Of a DNA stretch of 59,911 nucleotides, positions 9,010 through 18,324 are shown piece by piece. The translations under genes and the position numbers were made by a program. The notes under the pieces are model-generated. The model worked only from the letters and a program-made list of their open reading frames with translations. It was not told the origin of the DNA and ran no database searches. This stretch comes from Thermoleophilia bacterium (GTDB lineage Bacteria; Actinomycetota; Thermoleophilia; Miltoncostaeales; Miltoncostaeaceae). Positions within the stretch are counted from its first letter, which is position 1, and every line of letters begins with the position of its first letter. The stretch lies in NCBI GenBank assembly GCA_025455865.1, contig JALOLS010000025.1, positions 1-59,911 of the forward strand, given 5' to 3'.

Positions 9010-10020
9010 TCAGCCGCCGGCGTCGCGGGTGGCGAGCTGGCCGCAGGCCGCCGCGATGTCGGCCCCGCGGGAGCGGCGCACCGAGGCCACGATGCCCGAG
9101 GCGGCCAGCGCCGAGGCGAAGCGCTCGCGGCGCTCCGGGGGGCTCCCGCGAAAGGGGCCGGCGGTCGGGTTGTACTCGATGAGGTTGACGTGGAAGCGCC
9201 CGTCGCGCAGCAGCCCGGCGAGGCGCTTCGCGTCGGCCGGCCCGTCGTTCACGCCATCGAGCAGCAGGTACTCGATGAACACCCGCCGGCCGGTGGTGTC
9301 GGAGTAGCGCCGGCAGGCCGCCAGCAGGTTGGCGACCGGGTAGCGCTTGTTGACCGGCATGATGCGGTCGCGGGTGTCGTCGTCGGCGGCGTGCAGGGAC
9401 ACCGCCAGCCGGATGGGCAGGGGGAACTCGGCCATCCGCGCGATGCCCGGCACCCACCCCACGGTGGAGACGGCGATGTTGCGCGCCGAGAGGCCGACCC
9501 CGGCGCGGGGGTCGTGCATGACCTCGGCCGCCCCGAGGACCGCATCGAGGTTCTGCAGCGGCTCGCCCATGCCCATGAAGACGACGTTCGCCAGGCGCGC
9601 CGCCTGGGTCCCGGCCTCGTGGTGGGCGAGCACGGCCTGGTCGGCGATCTCGTCGACGGTGAGGTCGCGCCCGGGGCCCATCATCCCGGTGGCGCAGAAC
9701 CGGCACCCGAGCGCGCACCCGGCCTGGCTGGAGACGCACAGCGTGCGCCGGCCCCGGGCGTGGGCGATCAGCACCGCCTCGATCGCCAGGCCGTCGTGCG
9801 TCCTGAGGCGCCACTTGACCGTGCCGTCGCGGCTCTCGGCCCGCGCGTCGGGCACCACGCTCCAGAGCGGGACCTCGTCGGCGAGCCGGGCGCGGAGCGC
9901 CTTGGGCAGGGTCGTGACCTCATCCCAGCCCGCCGCCCCGTGCAGCTTGGCCTGCCGCGCCTGCTCGGCCCGGTAGGCGGGCTCGCCCCAGGCGGCGAGG
10001 ACCTCGGCGAACCCGCTCAT
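9010..10020 (-). CDS. rlmN: Dual-specificity 23S rRNA/tRNA adenine C2 methyltransferase
   Basis: A 336-residue radical-SAM enzyme that methylates A2503 of 23S rRNA and A37 of some tRNAs. The [4Fe-4S] ligands are C102, C106 and C109 in CALGCRFCATG. Other landmarks are VVFMGMGEPLQNLD, VGLSARNIAVSTVGWVPGI, LAVSLHAADDDTRDRIMPVN, VFIEYLLLDGVNDG and the C-terminal RRSRGADIAAACGQL. The ATG at 10020 overlaps the stop of the upstream secreted-protein gene (ATGA), so it is translationally coupled to an unrelated gene. Confidence 0.96.
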   Translation of the reverse strand: MSGFAEVLAAWGEPAYRAEQARQAKLHGAAGWDEVTTLPKALRARLADEVPLWSVVPDARAESRDGTVKWRLRTHDGLAIEAVLIAHARGRRTLCVSSQAGCALGCRFCATGMMGPGRDLTVDEIADQAVLAHHEAGTQAARLANVVFMGMGEPLQNLDAVLGAAEVMHDPRAGVGLSARNIAVSTVGWVPGIARMAEFPLPIRLAVSLHAADDDTRDRIMPVNKRYPVANLLAACRRYSDTTGRRVFIEYLLLDGVNDGPADAKRLAGLLRDGRFHVNLIEYNPTAGPFRGSPPERRERFASALAASGIVASVRRSRGADIAAACGQLATRDAGG

Positions 10021-11501
10021 CGGCAGGCCCTCGCCGCGCGGCGCACCTGAGCGGCCCGGCGGGCGAGGCGGGCCGCGGCGACGGGCCGGGTCCTGCGGGC
10101 CGCCCGGGCTCGCGACGCCAGGCGCGCGGCCTGGACGGCGAGCGCGCGGCAGCGCGCGCGGGGCGCGGCCGCGGCACGGGCGGGCGCCGGGGACACGAGG
10201 GGGTCGAGGGCGGCGGGCGGGGTCACGGCGGGCGGGGGCTCCGGGGCGGGCGGGGGCGGGACGGGGGGCGCGGGGGCCGGCGGCGGCGCGGGGGCCGGGT
10301 CGGGCGGTGGCGGCGGTGGTGGTGGCGGCGGCGGTGGCGGTGGCGGGGCGGGCGGCTCGGGCCCCTTGGGCACCGCGAGGAAGGCGGCCCACGCCGGCTT
10401 GGCCGCGTCGTCAGGGTAGCGCCGCAGCCCCGCGGGCCAGAACGGGTTGTCCTGGAGGTTGAACCACACGGCGAGGCGGATGCGCGGGAACCGCGCCATC
10501 ACCTCCACCGCGTCGCCCAGGTACTGCGCCTGCTGCGCCTCGCTCACGCTGACGCGGGTGGTGCCGGACGGCGGGGCGGTGAGGTACCCGAACTCGGTGA
10601 TGAGCACCGGCAGGCCCGGCGCCAGCGTGTCCAGGAGCGCGATCTGGTCGGCCAGGCGGGCGAACGAGAGCAGGGCCGGCGATGGCTCGAGCGGCCCGGC
10701 GGCCGGGTAGAGGTGCTGGCTGTATGCGTCCATCGGGGGCCGGAGCGCGGCGAGGCCCTGCACGAACCGGGTGAACCCCACCCCACCGGCGGTGGTCGGG
10801 CCGGGGAGCGAGTCGCCCGTGGGCGCCCCGGCGATCCCCACGACCCACGCGTCGGGCTGCACCGCCTTGACGGCCGCGTGCGCCCGGGCGAGCAGGCCCG
10901 CGTAGATGCCGGGCGAGAGCGGGTCGAAGCCGCCGGTCGCGTTCGCCCGCCACTGCGGGCGCAGGAAGAAGGAGATGTTGGGCTCGTTCCAGGGCTCGAA
11001 CACCCGCACCCGCGGAAGGGCGGCGCCGGCAGCGTCGAGGGCGGCGCCGGAGTAGCGGGTGACCAGGGCGGAGATGAACGCGGCGAAGGCGTCCGGGTCC
11101 GGTGCCCGGCGCCAGGGCTCGGGGCCCGCCTCGGCGGCGTAGACGGGGTCGGCCGCCCAGTCCGGGGTGCGGTAGACCGTGAGCACCGCCTCGATGCCCC
11201 GCGCGTCCATCGCGCGCAGCAGGCGGTCGTAGCGGCTCCAATCGTACGCCGGGTCGCGGTGGTCGGCCGCGTCGGCCGGCTCGGTGGCGGCGACCTCGTT
11301 CCAGAGCACATCGAGGCGCGTCCAGGCGATCCCGGCGGCCTCCAGGTGCCCGATGCCCGCTGCCTCCCGCGCCGGATCGGCCACCGGGAGCTGGTCGTCC
11401 TGCAGGCCGACCACCAGGCCCCGGTCCGGGAACGGGGCGGCGGCGGCGGGGACCACGGCCGCGAGCAGGGCGAGCAGCACGAGCAGGGCGAGGCGGCGCA
11501 C
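10017..11501 (-). CDS. Secreted clan GH-A-like TIM-barrel protein with Pro-rich linker
   Basis: 494 residues. The signal peptide spans about residues 1-21. A (beta/alpha)8-type glycosidase-like domain (about 30-375) contains EPWNEPN, with E173 as candidate acid/base, and LITEFGYLT, with E303 as candidate nucleophile. These are the positions expected in GH5/GH39-type enzymes. A poly-Pro linker (about 380-430) and an Ala/Arg-rich tail bounded by Cys follow. It shares GLQDDQLP at the mature N-terminus and VWFNLQDNPFW near the barrel end with the paralogue at 48679-49803. The substrate is unknown. Surface or cell-wall polysaccharide is a reasonable guess. Confidence 0.75.
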   Translation of the reverse strand: MRRLALLVLLALLAAVVPAAAAPFPDRGLVVGLQDDQLPVADPAREAAGIGHLEAAGIAWTRLDVLWNEVAATEPADAADHRDPAYDWSRYDRLLRAMDARGIEAVLTVYRTPDWAADPVYAAEAGPEPWRRAPDPDAFAAFISALVTRYSGAALDAAGAALPRVRVFEPWNEPNISFFLRPQWRANATGGFDPLSPGIYAGLLARAHAAVKAVQPDAWVVGIAGAPTGDSLPGPTTAGGVGFTRFVQGLAALRPPMDAYSQHLYPAAGPLEPSPALLSFARLADQIALLDTLAPGLPVLITEFGYLTAPPSGTTRVSVSEAQQAQYLGDAVEVMARFPRIRLAVWFNLQDNPFWPAGLRRYPDDAAKPAWAAFLAVPKGPEPPAPPPPPPPPPPPPPPPDPAPAPPPAPAPPVPPPPAPEPPPAVTPPAALDPLVSPAPARAAAAPRARCRALAVQAARLASRARAARRTRPVAAARLARRAAQVRRAARACR

Positions 11502-11533
11502 CGGACGACTCCATCACACCCCCGGATCCTGCG

Positions 11534-12748
11534 CTACCGCGCGGCGGCGGCCTCGTCGGGCGCCCGCGGGCCGATGGTCTCGACGTGCGGGATGACCTCG
11601 GGGAACAGCCGCCGGCCCACCAGCAGCACCCACGCGGCGAGCGCCATGGCCGCCGCGGAGAAGAAGGCGAGCGCCACGGTGAGGCCGAACGATCCCGAGA
11701 GGAAGCCGAGGACCACGATCGGGGTCGTGCCCGCATAGGCGCACATGTAGAGCGCCGACAGCAGCTTCCCGCGCTCCTGCAGCGGGACCACGGTTCCGGC
11801 GATCACCGTGCCGCCCTGGAGGATGAACCCGTTGAAGAAGCCGATCCCGGCCGCGGCGAAGACGACCAGGGCGACGGCCGAGAGGCCCGAGGCGGCCACC
11901 ACCAGCGTGGTGATGAGCGACGAGACGCCAACCCCGAGCATGACCGCGTGCCGGGGGTCGAGCCGTTCGATCAGGAACGGGGTGATCGCCCCCAGCCCGA
12001 GCACCAGGAACCCGGCGAGGCCGGCGATCGCCACGTTGCGCTCGCCGAGCGTGCGGTAGAGGTAGAGCGGGACCACCGAGAGCACCGTGGCCTCCATGAA
12101 GCTCATGAGGAACGCCGCGGGGGCGAGGAACCCGGCGAACCCGCGCATCTGCCCCTCGGGCACCCCCACCCGGATCCGGAACACCAGCGGCCGGCGCGGC
12201 ACGGTCTCGCTGGCCATGAGCACCGCGGTCACCCCGACCCCCATGAGCGCCAGGTGCCCCCAGAACGGCGCGTGCAGCGGGTTGGAGGAGTACTCGGCCA
12301 CCAGCCCGGCCAGCCCCGGGCCGAGGCCGAACCCCAGCCGGAACGCGATGCCGCCCGCCATGGCCGCCCGCGCCTTGCTCTCGGGCCGGGCGTGGTCGAC
12401 CACGAACGCGGTCCCCACCCCCAGGAACATCCCGATCGCCAGGCCCTGGAGCACCCGGCCCACGAAGAGCATGGGCACCGACTCGGCCAGCGCGAACACC
12501 AGCGAGGCGGTCGAGATGACGGCCATCGCCGGGAGCATCAGTCGCTTGCGGCCCAGGCGGTCGCTGAGGTTCCCGGCGATCAGCATCGTGGGGACGACCG
12601 TCGCGGTGTAGGTCACGAACAGCAGCGTGATCGTGCCGTCGGACAGGTCGAAGCGCTCCTGGTAGAGCGCCATGAGCGGCGTGATGATGCTGGTGCCCAT
12701 GGTGAACACCAGGAGGCCGATGAGGGCCTTGTAGACGTTGCGGGTCAC
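11534..12748 (-). CDS. MFS transporter (12-TM type)
   Basis: A 404-residue major facilitator. The loop 2-3 signature GNLSDRLGRKRLMLPAM and the loop 8-9 region fit the family, with about 12 TM helices. It starts YKALIGLLVFTMGTSIITPLMALYQERFDLSDGTITLLFVTY, like drug or small-molecule exporters. The GTG at 12748 overlaps the stop of the upstream MFS gene (GTGA), so both are in one operon. The substrate is unknown. Confidence 0.85.
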   Translation of the reverse strand: MTRNVYKALIGLLVFTMGTSIITPLMALYQERFDLSDGTITLLFVTYTATVVPTMLIAGNLSDRLGRKRLMLPAMAVISTASLVFALAESVPMLFVGRVLQGLAIGMFLGVGTAFVVDHARPESKARAAMAGGIAFRLGFGLGPGLAGLVAEYSSNPLHAPFWGHLALMGVGVTAVLMASETVPRRPLVFRIRVGVPEGQMRGFAGFLAPAAFLMSFMEATVLSVVPLYLYRTLGERNVAIAGLAGFLVLGLGAITPFLIERLDPRHAVMLGVGVSSLITTLVVAASGLSAVALVVFAAAGIGFFNGFILQGGTVIAGTVVPLQERGKLLSALYMCAYAGTTPIVVLGFLSGSFGLTVALAFFSAAAMALAAWVLLVGRRLFPEVIPHVETIGPRAPDEAAAAR

Positions 12749-14217
12749 TCGGCGAGCGACAGGCGGGCGCCGGGGCCGACGACCCGGGGCATCCGGGTGG
12801 CGGCGAGCGCGCCCACGGCCAGGAACGCCGCCGCGACCAGCACCGCGGCGCGCACGCCGGCGGCCACGTCCTGGCGCAGGGCCTCCTCCACCCGGCCGGC
12901 GGAGGTGCCGGCGGCCGCCGGCACCGCGGCCGCCAGCACCGCCCCGAGGACCGCCGCCCCGAGCGCCCCGCCGGTGTAGCGGGAGATGTTCGGCAGCGAG
13001 GAGGCCACGCCCAGGCGGTCGGCGGGCACGTCGTGGATGGCCGTGGTGGTGACCGGGGCGGTGGCCATGGCCATGCCGACGCCGAGGGCGACGATGCCCG
13101 GGAGCACCGCGCCGTAGCGCTCGCTGGGGGCGGCGAGCGCGAGCGCCAGGGCCCCCGCGGTCGCCACCACCAGGCCGGCGACGGCCATGCGGTCCGACCC
13201 CACCCGGCTCATCAGGCGCCCGGCGATGGGGGCGACGACCATGAACGAGGCGGCGACCGGGGTGATGGCGAGCGAGAGCAGGATGGCGTCGAGCCCGAGC
13301 ACCGCGGTGAAGTAGAAGGGGAGCATGAGGAGGGTGCCGAAGAGCGCCGCGCCCACGCTGAAGCCGGTCAGGTTGGCGGTCCTGAGCGACCGCAGCCGGA
13401 AGAGCCCGAGGTCGACCATGGGCCGGGCGGCGCGCGACTCGCGCCAGACCATGAGCCCGAGCGCCAGCACGCCGAGGGCGGCGGCGCCCAGCGTCGCGGC
13501 CGACGTCCACCCCCACGCGCCGCCCCGCGAGAGCGCGAGCAGGATCAGGAAGAGCCCGCTGGCCGCGAGCAGGGCGCCGGGCACGTCGAAGGGCTGGCGC
13601 TCGGCGCGGGCGGTCTCGTCGAGCACCAGCGCGGCGCCGAGCAGCACCAGCGCGCCGATGACCGGGGTGAACCAGAAGACGGCCCGCCAGCCCGCCCAGC
13701 CCACCAGCAGCCCGGCCACGTTCAGGGCGAGCACCGGCGCGAGGCCCATGACCCCGGCCAGGACGCCGAGGGCCTGGCCGCGCTCCTGCGGGCGGAAGAG
13801 CACCGCGGCGTAGGAGAAGGCGGTCGGGGCCATCGCCGCCCCGCCCGCGCCCTGCAGGATGCGGAAGGCGACCAGCGACGGCGCGTCCCAGGCCAGCGCG
13901 CAGGCGATCGAGGCCAGGGACATGACCACGACGCCGGCCACCAGCACCCGCCGGCGGCCGTACAGGTCGCCGGCCCGCCCGGCGATCGGGAGCAGCGTGG
14001 CCTGGGTCACCAGGAAGCCGCTCACCACCCAGGCGATGCCGGGCACGTCGGTGCCCAGGTCGTCGGCCATCTGGGGCAGGGCGATGTTGACGATCGAGAT
14101 GTTGACGACCGAGAGCATCATCCCGCCGGCCACCACCACGAGCGCCATCCAGCGCCAGCGAGGGTGCGCGTGCAGCGACGCGCGGGCCCTCGCCAGCGAG
14201 GTGGGGAGCCGGGGCAT
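12745..14217 (-). CDS. MFS drug exporter, DHA2 (14-TM) family
   Basis: 490 residues with about 14 TM helices. Signatures are VVNISIVNIALPQMADDLGT in TM1, GRAGDLYGRRRVLVAG in loop 2-3, RILQGAGGAAMAPTA in TM4 and VLALNVAGLLVGWAGWRAVFWF in TM5 (antiporter motif C region). These indicate an H+-coupled DHA2-type exporter such as EmrB or QacA. The ATG at 14217 is chosen because the hydrophobic core follows it. The frame is open much further upstream only because of GC bias. No regulator gene is adjacent. Confidence 0.9.
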   Translation of the reverse strand: MPRLPTSLARARASLHAHPRWRWMALVVVAGGMMLSVVNISIVNIALPQMADDLGTDVPGIAWVVSGFLVTQATLLPIAGRAGDLYGRRRVLVAGVVVMSLASIACALAWDAPSLVAFRILQGAGGAAMAPTAFSYAAVLFRPQERGQALGVLAGVMGLAPVLALNVAGLLVGWAGWRAVFWFTPVIGALVLLGAALVLDETARAERQPFDVPGALLAASGLFLILLALSRGGAWGWTSAATLGAAALGVLALGLMVWRESRAARPMVDLGLFRLRSLRTANLTGFSVGAALFGTLLMLPFYFTAVLGLDAILLSLAITPVAASFMVVAPIAGRLMSRVGSDRMAVAGLVVATAGALALALAAPSERYGAVLPGIVALGVGMAMATAPVTTTAIHDVPADRLGVASSLPNISRYTGGALGAAVLGAVLAAAVPAAAGTSAGRVEEALRQDVAAGVRAAVLVAAAFLAVGALAATRMPRVVGPGARLSLAE

Positions 14218-14341
14218 GACCGCCCACCCTACTCGCACCGGCCCACGGGCTCCGTCGCCCCAGAACCTCGCGATCTCCCCCATCCGGCCCCGGCCTCCGT
14301 AGGCTGCTCGCGCACGGGATGCGGACGACCGGGGGGACGTC

Positions 14342-16099
14342 ATGGGGCGGGCCAGCGCGTGGGGCGTGACGGGGTCGGTGCTGCTCGCGGCGCTCGGGGC
14401 CGCGGCCCCGGCGGGGGCGACGGTGACGGTCGGGGTGCGCACGGCCGACCTCGCGTTCGCGAACGGCGCGGTCCGCCAGGCGTCCGGCACCCGGGTGGTG
14501 GTGACCGGGGACGCGGCGGGGCAGGCCGTGCAGGTCCTGGGCGCCCGGCCCGGGGTGGTCACCGTGTCGGCGCCGGGCGCGGCCGCGGAGATCGCGGCCT
14601 TCGCCCCGGTCCCCCCGTGCACCCAGGTGGGTCCCGATGTGGTCGACTGCCCGGTCCCCGCCGCCGGGCCGGTGGTGGTGGTCGTCCAGGTGCTCGGGGG
14701 CGCCGACACCCTGGTGGCCGCCGGGTCGCTGCAGCCCTTCTCCCTCATCGCCGACGGCGGGGAGGGCGCCGACCGCCTGTTCGGCGGGACGGGCCCGGAC
14801 ACGATCCAGGGCGGGCCGGGCGACGACGTGGTGGACGGCGGGGCGGGCGACGACGTGCTCCAGGGCGACCCCCGCGGCGACCTCCCGGTGAACCCGTTCG
14901 CGCAGGGCCCGGGCCGGGACGTGGTCGTGGGCGGGCCGGGCGCGGACGTGCTCTCAGGGGGGGCGCGCGGCGACCTGTTCGCCGGCGGGGAGGGCCGCGA
15001 CCGGGTCACCTACGACGACGGCACCCCCCGGCCCGACGGGGCGACGGTCACCCTGGACGGCCTGTGCAACGACGGCGCCCGCGTCGACACCGAGCCGGTG
15101 CCGGCCACCGGGGGGGGCGGCGTCATCGATGGCACCTCGAACACGATCGGCTTCGCCGAGCAGCTGCCGCGCCCGGTCACCTGCAGCGCCGACGGGGTCG
15201 AGCGCGACAACGTGGCGCCGGACGTGGAGGAGGTGGCGGGCGGACCGGGGCCGGACCGGCTCACCGGCGACGCGGCGGCCAACACGCTGGTCGGGGGCGG
15301 GGGCGACGACGTGCTGGAGGGCGCCGGCGGACCCGACGCGCTGTTCGGGGGGCCGGGCAGCGACCTGCTGCTCCAGCGCGACCTGGCCGCCGACCCCAGC
15401 ACCTCCTGCGACGGCGAGGCGTTCGGCGCCGGCACCGCCGACCGCGCGGTGGTGGACCCGGCCGACGCGGTGGAGCCCGACTGCGAGACGGTCGAGCGCG
15501 GCGGCGCCGGGGTGCCCGGGCCGGTGGGCGGCGGAGCGCCCCCGCCGCCGCACGTGCCCGAGCCGCCGCAGGTCGTCGAGCCCGGGGCGCCCCTGCCGGC
15601 CGCGCTGGTCCCGGCCACCGCGTTCACGCCGGCGCCGCGCCGGGCGGCGGTGCCCTCGAGCCGGCGCGAGGGCCGGGGCCCGGGCGGTGGGGACGGCGGG
15701 CGCACCGCGCCCGAGGTGGCGGTCACCAGCCCCCTCGCCTCGCTCGACCGCGCGGGGCGTGCCGAGCTTCGCGTGCGCTGCGTGTACCGGGCCCGGGAGT
15801 GCGTGGGCACGGCGACGGTGCGCCTGGCGGCGCCGGCGGGCCGGCTCCGCGCCGGGGCCGTGGCCGGGACCGCCCGCGTGCGGATCCCCTGGGGGCGGAG
15901 CGCCCCGGTGCGCGTGAGGGTCGCCCCGGCGCTGCGGGCCGAGCTCCGGCGCACCGGGCGCGGCGTGCGCACGCGCGTGGAGGTGCGGGCCCGCGACGGG
16001 GCCGCCGGACCGCGGGCGGTGTTCGCCGTCGCGCGCCGGGCGGTCCTGCTCGGCGCCGGGGTGCGGGGCGGGGTGACGACCGTCCCGCCGCGCCCCTGA
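14342..16099 (+). CDS. Secreted RTX-type calcium-binding repeat protein
   Basis: 585 residues. A signal peptide (about 1-26) is followed by haemolysin-type GGxGxDxhx repeats. The first block is at about 138-205 (GGEGADRLFGGTGPDTIQGGPGDDVVDGGAGDDVLQGD) and the second at about 295-345. Such nonapeptide repeats bind Ca2+ in a beta-roll. From about residue 465 a separate Arg-rich beta domain begins (LRVRCVYRARECVGTATVRL), a domain type also seen at the end of the 35947-38784 protein. No type I secretion genes are present. The Sec signal suggests a surface role. GGGGGGA precedes the ATG. Confidence 0.8.
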   Translation: MGRASAWGVTGSVLLAALGAAAPAGATVTVGVRTADLAFANGAVRQASGTRVVVTGDAAGQAVQVLGARPGVVTVSAPGAAAEIAAFAPVPPCTQVGPDVVDCPVPAAGPVVVVVQVLGGADTLVAAGSLQPFSLIADGGEGADRLFGGTGPDTIQGGPGDDVVDGGAGDDVLQGDPRGDLPVNPFAQGPGRDVVVGGPGADVLSGGARGDLFAGGEGRDRVTYDDGTPRPDGATVTLDGLCNDGARVDTEPVPATGGGGVIDGTSNTIGFAEQLPRPVTCSADGVERDNVAPDVEEVAGGPGPDRLTGDAAANTLVGGGGDDVLEGAGGPDALFGGPGSDLLLQRDLAADPSTSCDGEAFGAGTADRAVVDPADAVEPDCETVERGGAGVPGPVGGGAPPPPHVPEPPQVVEPGAPLPAALVPATAFTPAPRRAAVPSSRREGRGPGGGDGGRTAPEVAVTSPLASLDRAGRAELRVRCVYRARECVGTATVRLAAPAGRLRAGAVAGTARVRIPWGRSAPVRVRVAPALRAELRRTGRGVRTRVEVRARDGAAGPRAVFAVARRAVLLGAGVRGGVTTVPPRP

Positions 16100-16117
16100 C
16101 CCGCACGGGGGCTCGAC

Positions 16118-16123
16118 TACCCT
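16118..16123 (+). promoter_or_regulatory. Probable -10 box TACCCT
   Basis: TACCCT lies 8 nt before the GTG at 16132. The intervening GAGGGG could also serve as a weak Shine-Dalgarno. Confidence 0.4.
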
Positions 16124-16131
16124 GAGGGGCC

Positions 16132-16755
16132 GTGGCGAAGACACGCCAGCGCCCCGCGCGCCCCACCCAGCTTGCGCCCGGCGACAAGCTCTGGAGCTTC
16201 GTCGGCCTCGCCCGGCTCTACTCCTGGGCGCTGGTGGGCGTGAGCATCGCGCTCATCGGCATCTCGATCGCGCTGGAGGCCACCTCCGAGGACGGCTTCT
16301 CGTGGCGCTACGTGGCCGTCCTGCTCGGGATGAGCGGGATCTCCGGGCTCATCTTCTTCCCCCTGCTCCGGGTGTGGCTGCGCAAGGGCGGCCTGCCCTC
16401 GTCCCGCCTGCCCGACGCGACCGCGGCCGAGGGCCCCCGGCGCCTGGAGGCGACCCCGGGCGACTGGCGCCGCTGGGGCACCCTCACCGTGGTCGTGCTG
16501 CTGGTCTCCTCGACGTTCATGACCCTGTTCCTGGTGGCCGTGCTCGGGCGCGGCGGGACCGCGGAGGGGGTGGTGATCGGGGTGCTCCTGGCCTGGGGCC
16601 TGGCCACCCTGGAGGACTCGCGGCGCATCACCCGCGCCGAGGCGGAGGAGGGCCGGCGCTACTTCACCGCGGCCAGGCGGCCGGCCGGCGCCGGCAACCG
16701 CCTGGTGTGGGTCCCGGCCGCGCGGGCGCGCGACCGGGAGCCCGCCGCGGCCTGA
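16132..16755 (+). CDS. Hypothetical four-helix membrane protein
   Basis: 207 residues: a basic N-terminus, TM helices at about 27-47, 60-82, 118-140 and 143-160, and a charged cytoplasmic tail containing EDSRRITRAEAEEGRRYF. I recognise no family. It is convergent with the next small membrane-protein gene, with a 7-bp gap. Confidence 0.6.
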   Translation: MAKTRQRPARPTQLAPGDKLWSFVGLARLYSWALVGVSIALIGISIALEATSEDGFSWRYVAVLLGMSGISGLIFFPLLRVWLRKGGLPSSRLPDATAAEGPRRLEATPGDWRRWGTLTVVVLLVSSTFMTLFLVAVLGRGGTAEGVVIGVLLAWGLATLEDSRRITRAEAEEGRRYFTAARRPAGAGNRLVWVPAARARDREPAAA

Positions 16756-16762
16756 CCGACGG

Positions 16763-17038
16763 TCAGCCGGCGGGGCCGGCCGGGCGCTGCCGGGACGCCT
16801 CGTACTGCTCCCGGTAGCCCCTGCGGATGATCCGGCTGACGATGAAGTAGCCGACGATCAGCGCCGGGAACGACGCGATGGGCGCCAGCGCGTGCTCCTG
16901 GCCGACCTTGTAGGCGGTGCCGAGCCAGGGCCAGTAGCGGCCGGCGACGATGGCCGAGGCGACCGCGGCGACCCCGGTGACCGCGAGCACCAGGGCGATC
17001 TGCGCCTGGCGCTTGCGCCAGGAGTAGGGCCGGCTCAT
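16763..17038 (-). CDS. Hypothetical two-helix membrane protein
   Basis: 91 residues: MSRPYSWRKRQAQIALVLAVTGV, then a second hydrophobic stretch (ASFPALIVGYFIVSRIIRRGYREQY). There are probably two TM helices with a basic C-terminus. The ATG at 17038 overlaps the stop of the zinc-ribbon gene (ATGA), so the two are co-expressed. No family is recognised. Confidence 0.6.
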   Translation of the reverse strand: MSRPYSWRKRQAQIALVLAVTGVAAVASAIVAGRYWPWLGTAYKVGQEHALAPIASFPALIVGYFIVSRIIRRGYREQYEASRQRPAGPAG

Positions 17039-17265
17039 CCCTTCTTCGTCGCGCTCCCGCCCTTGCCGTCCCCGACCAGGTCGGAGAACAGCCGCTTGGG
17101 GTCGCGTGCGTAGAGCTCGGTGCGCCCGCACCGGATGCAGGTGCGCGAGTCGATGGCGCTGACCTTGCCGGAGGCCATCACCGATCGGCGGCGCTTGAGG
17201 GAGATGATGCCGGAGACCACGGTCGGCTCCACCGGGCCGCCGCATGCGGTGCAGCGTTCGGACAC
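17035..17265 (-). CDS. Small zinc-ribbon protein
   Basis: 76 residues with two CxxC knuckles: CTAC near the N-terminus and CIRC at about residues 43-46. Together they would bind one Zn2+. The tail is basic (KGGSATKKG). Function is unknown. The GTG at 17265 has TACTGT 6 nt upstream, a leaderless pattern. It diverges from the thioredoxin operon, and the CsoR-type palindrome lies about 20 bp upstream of its start, so it may share that control. Confidence 0.65.
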   Translation of the reverse strand: MSERCTACGGPVEPTVVSGIISLKRRRSVMASGKVSAIDSRTCIRCGRTELYARDPKRLFSDLVGDGKGGSATKKG

Positions 17266-17271
17266 GGTGCT

Positions 17272-17277
17272 ACAGTA
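17272..17277 (-). promoter_or_regulatory. Probable -10 box TACTGT for the zinc-ribbon gene
   Basis: On the minus strand TACTGT is followed by 6 nt and then GTG 17265. The palindrome at 17287-17302 would sit in the -20 to -35 region of this promoter. Confidence 0.5.
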
Positions 17278-17286
17278 CCCATCCGG

Positions 17287-17302
17287 ATACCCCTTGGGGT
17301 AT
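17287..17302. promoter_or_regulatory. CsoR/CstR-type operator palindrome in front of trxB
   Basis: ATACCCC-TT-GGGGTAT is a perfect 7-bp inverted repeat with a 2-bp centre. It has the ATACCC...GGGTAT form typical of CsoR-family (DUF156) operators. It lies 28 bp before the trxB GTG, and a CsoR-family repressor is the fourth gene of that operon (18901-19185). Autoregulation of trxB-trxA-fmdB-cstR is the simplest reading. Confidence 0.65.
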
Positions 17303-17330
17303 GTGATGCCGATCCGGGACGGGGGGACGG

Positions 17331-18287
17331 GTGAGCGACGGGGACGTCAACGACATCCTGATCGTGGGCAGCGGGCCGGCGGGGCTCACCGCCGCCGTCT
17401 ACGCGGCGCGGGCCAACCTGAGCCCGCTGGTGATCGAGGGCTACGCCTCGGGCGGCCAGCTCATGACCACCACCGACGTCGAGAACTACCCCGGGTTCCC
17501 CGACGGCATCCAGGGCCCGGAGCTCATGCAGCACTTCCGCGCCCAGGCCGAGCGCTTCGGCACGCGGTTCATCACCGCCGACGTCGAGCGGCTCGACCTC
17601 ACCGAGCGCCCCTTCCGCGTGTGGTCCGAGGGGGTCGAGCGGCGGGCGCACGCGCTCATCATCTCCACCGGGGCGTCCGCCCGGTGGCTGGGGCTCGAGA
17701 GCGAGACCCGGCTGCGCGGCTACGGGGTGTCCTCGTGCGCGACCTGCGACGGGTTCTTCTTCAAGGAGCGGCCGATGGTCGTGGTGGGCGGCGGCGACAC
17801 CGCCATGGAGGAGGCGCTCTTCCTGGCGCGCATCGGGTCGCGGGTGACCGTGGTCCACCGCCGCGACCAGTTCCGGGCCTCCAAGGTGATGGCCGACCGC
17901 GTGCTCGCCAACCCGAAGATCGACGTGCGCTGGAACGCGGTGGTCGAGGAGGTGCTCGGCGACGGGCGGGTCGAGGCGGTCCGGCTGCGCGACACGGTGA
18001 GCGGCACGACCGAGGACCTGCCCACCGCGGCGGTCTTCGTGGCCATCGGCCACACCCCCAACACCGCCATCCTCCAGGGCCAGGTGGACCTGGACCGGGA
18101 GGGCTACGTCATCACCGACGGCACCCGCACGAGCGTCGAGGGCGTGTTCGCCTGCGGCGACGTGCAGGACACCGTCTACCGCCAGGCGATCACCGCGGCC
18201 GGCACCGGCTGCATGGCCGCCATCGACGCCGAGCGCTGGCTCGAGAGCCGGCACCACCCCACCCCCGCCGGCGCCGCGAGCGCCTGA
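17331..18287 (+). CDS. trxB: Thioredoxin reductase (NADPH)
   Basis: A 318-residue flavoenzyme that reduces thioredoxin with NADPH. The FAD motif is [15 protein letters not shown] (about residues 13-27). The redox-active disulfide is C136-A-T-C139 in [11 protein letters not shown]. The NADPH motif is [16 protein letters not shown], followed by [13 protein letters not shown]. The C-terminal FAD segment is [34 protein letters not shown]. Length is normal. It is the first gene of the trx operon. GGGGGGACGG precedes the GTG start, and the CsoR-type palindrome lies upstream. Confidence 0.97.
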   Translation: MSDGDVNDILIVGSGPAGLTAAVYAARANLSPLVIEGYASGGQLMTTTDVENYPGFPDGIQGPELMQHFRAQAERFGTRFITADVERLDLTERPFRVWSEGVERRAHALIISTGASARWLGLESETRLRGYGVSSCATCDGFFFKERPMVVVGGGDTAMEEALFLARIGSRVTVVHRRDQFRASKVMADRVLANPKIDVRWNAVVEEVLGDGRVEAVRLRDTVSGTTEDLPTAAVFVAIGHTPNTAILQGQVDLDREGYVITDGTRTSVEGVFACGDVQDTVYRQAITAAGTGCMAAIDAERWLESRHHPTPAGAASA

Positions 18288-18324
18288 GCCGGAAGACACC
18301 CACACCCCGAGACAAGGGAGAGCC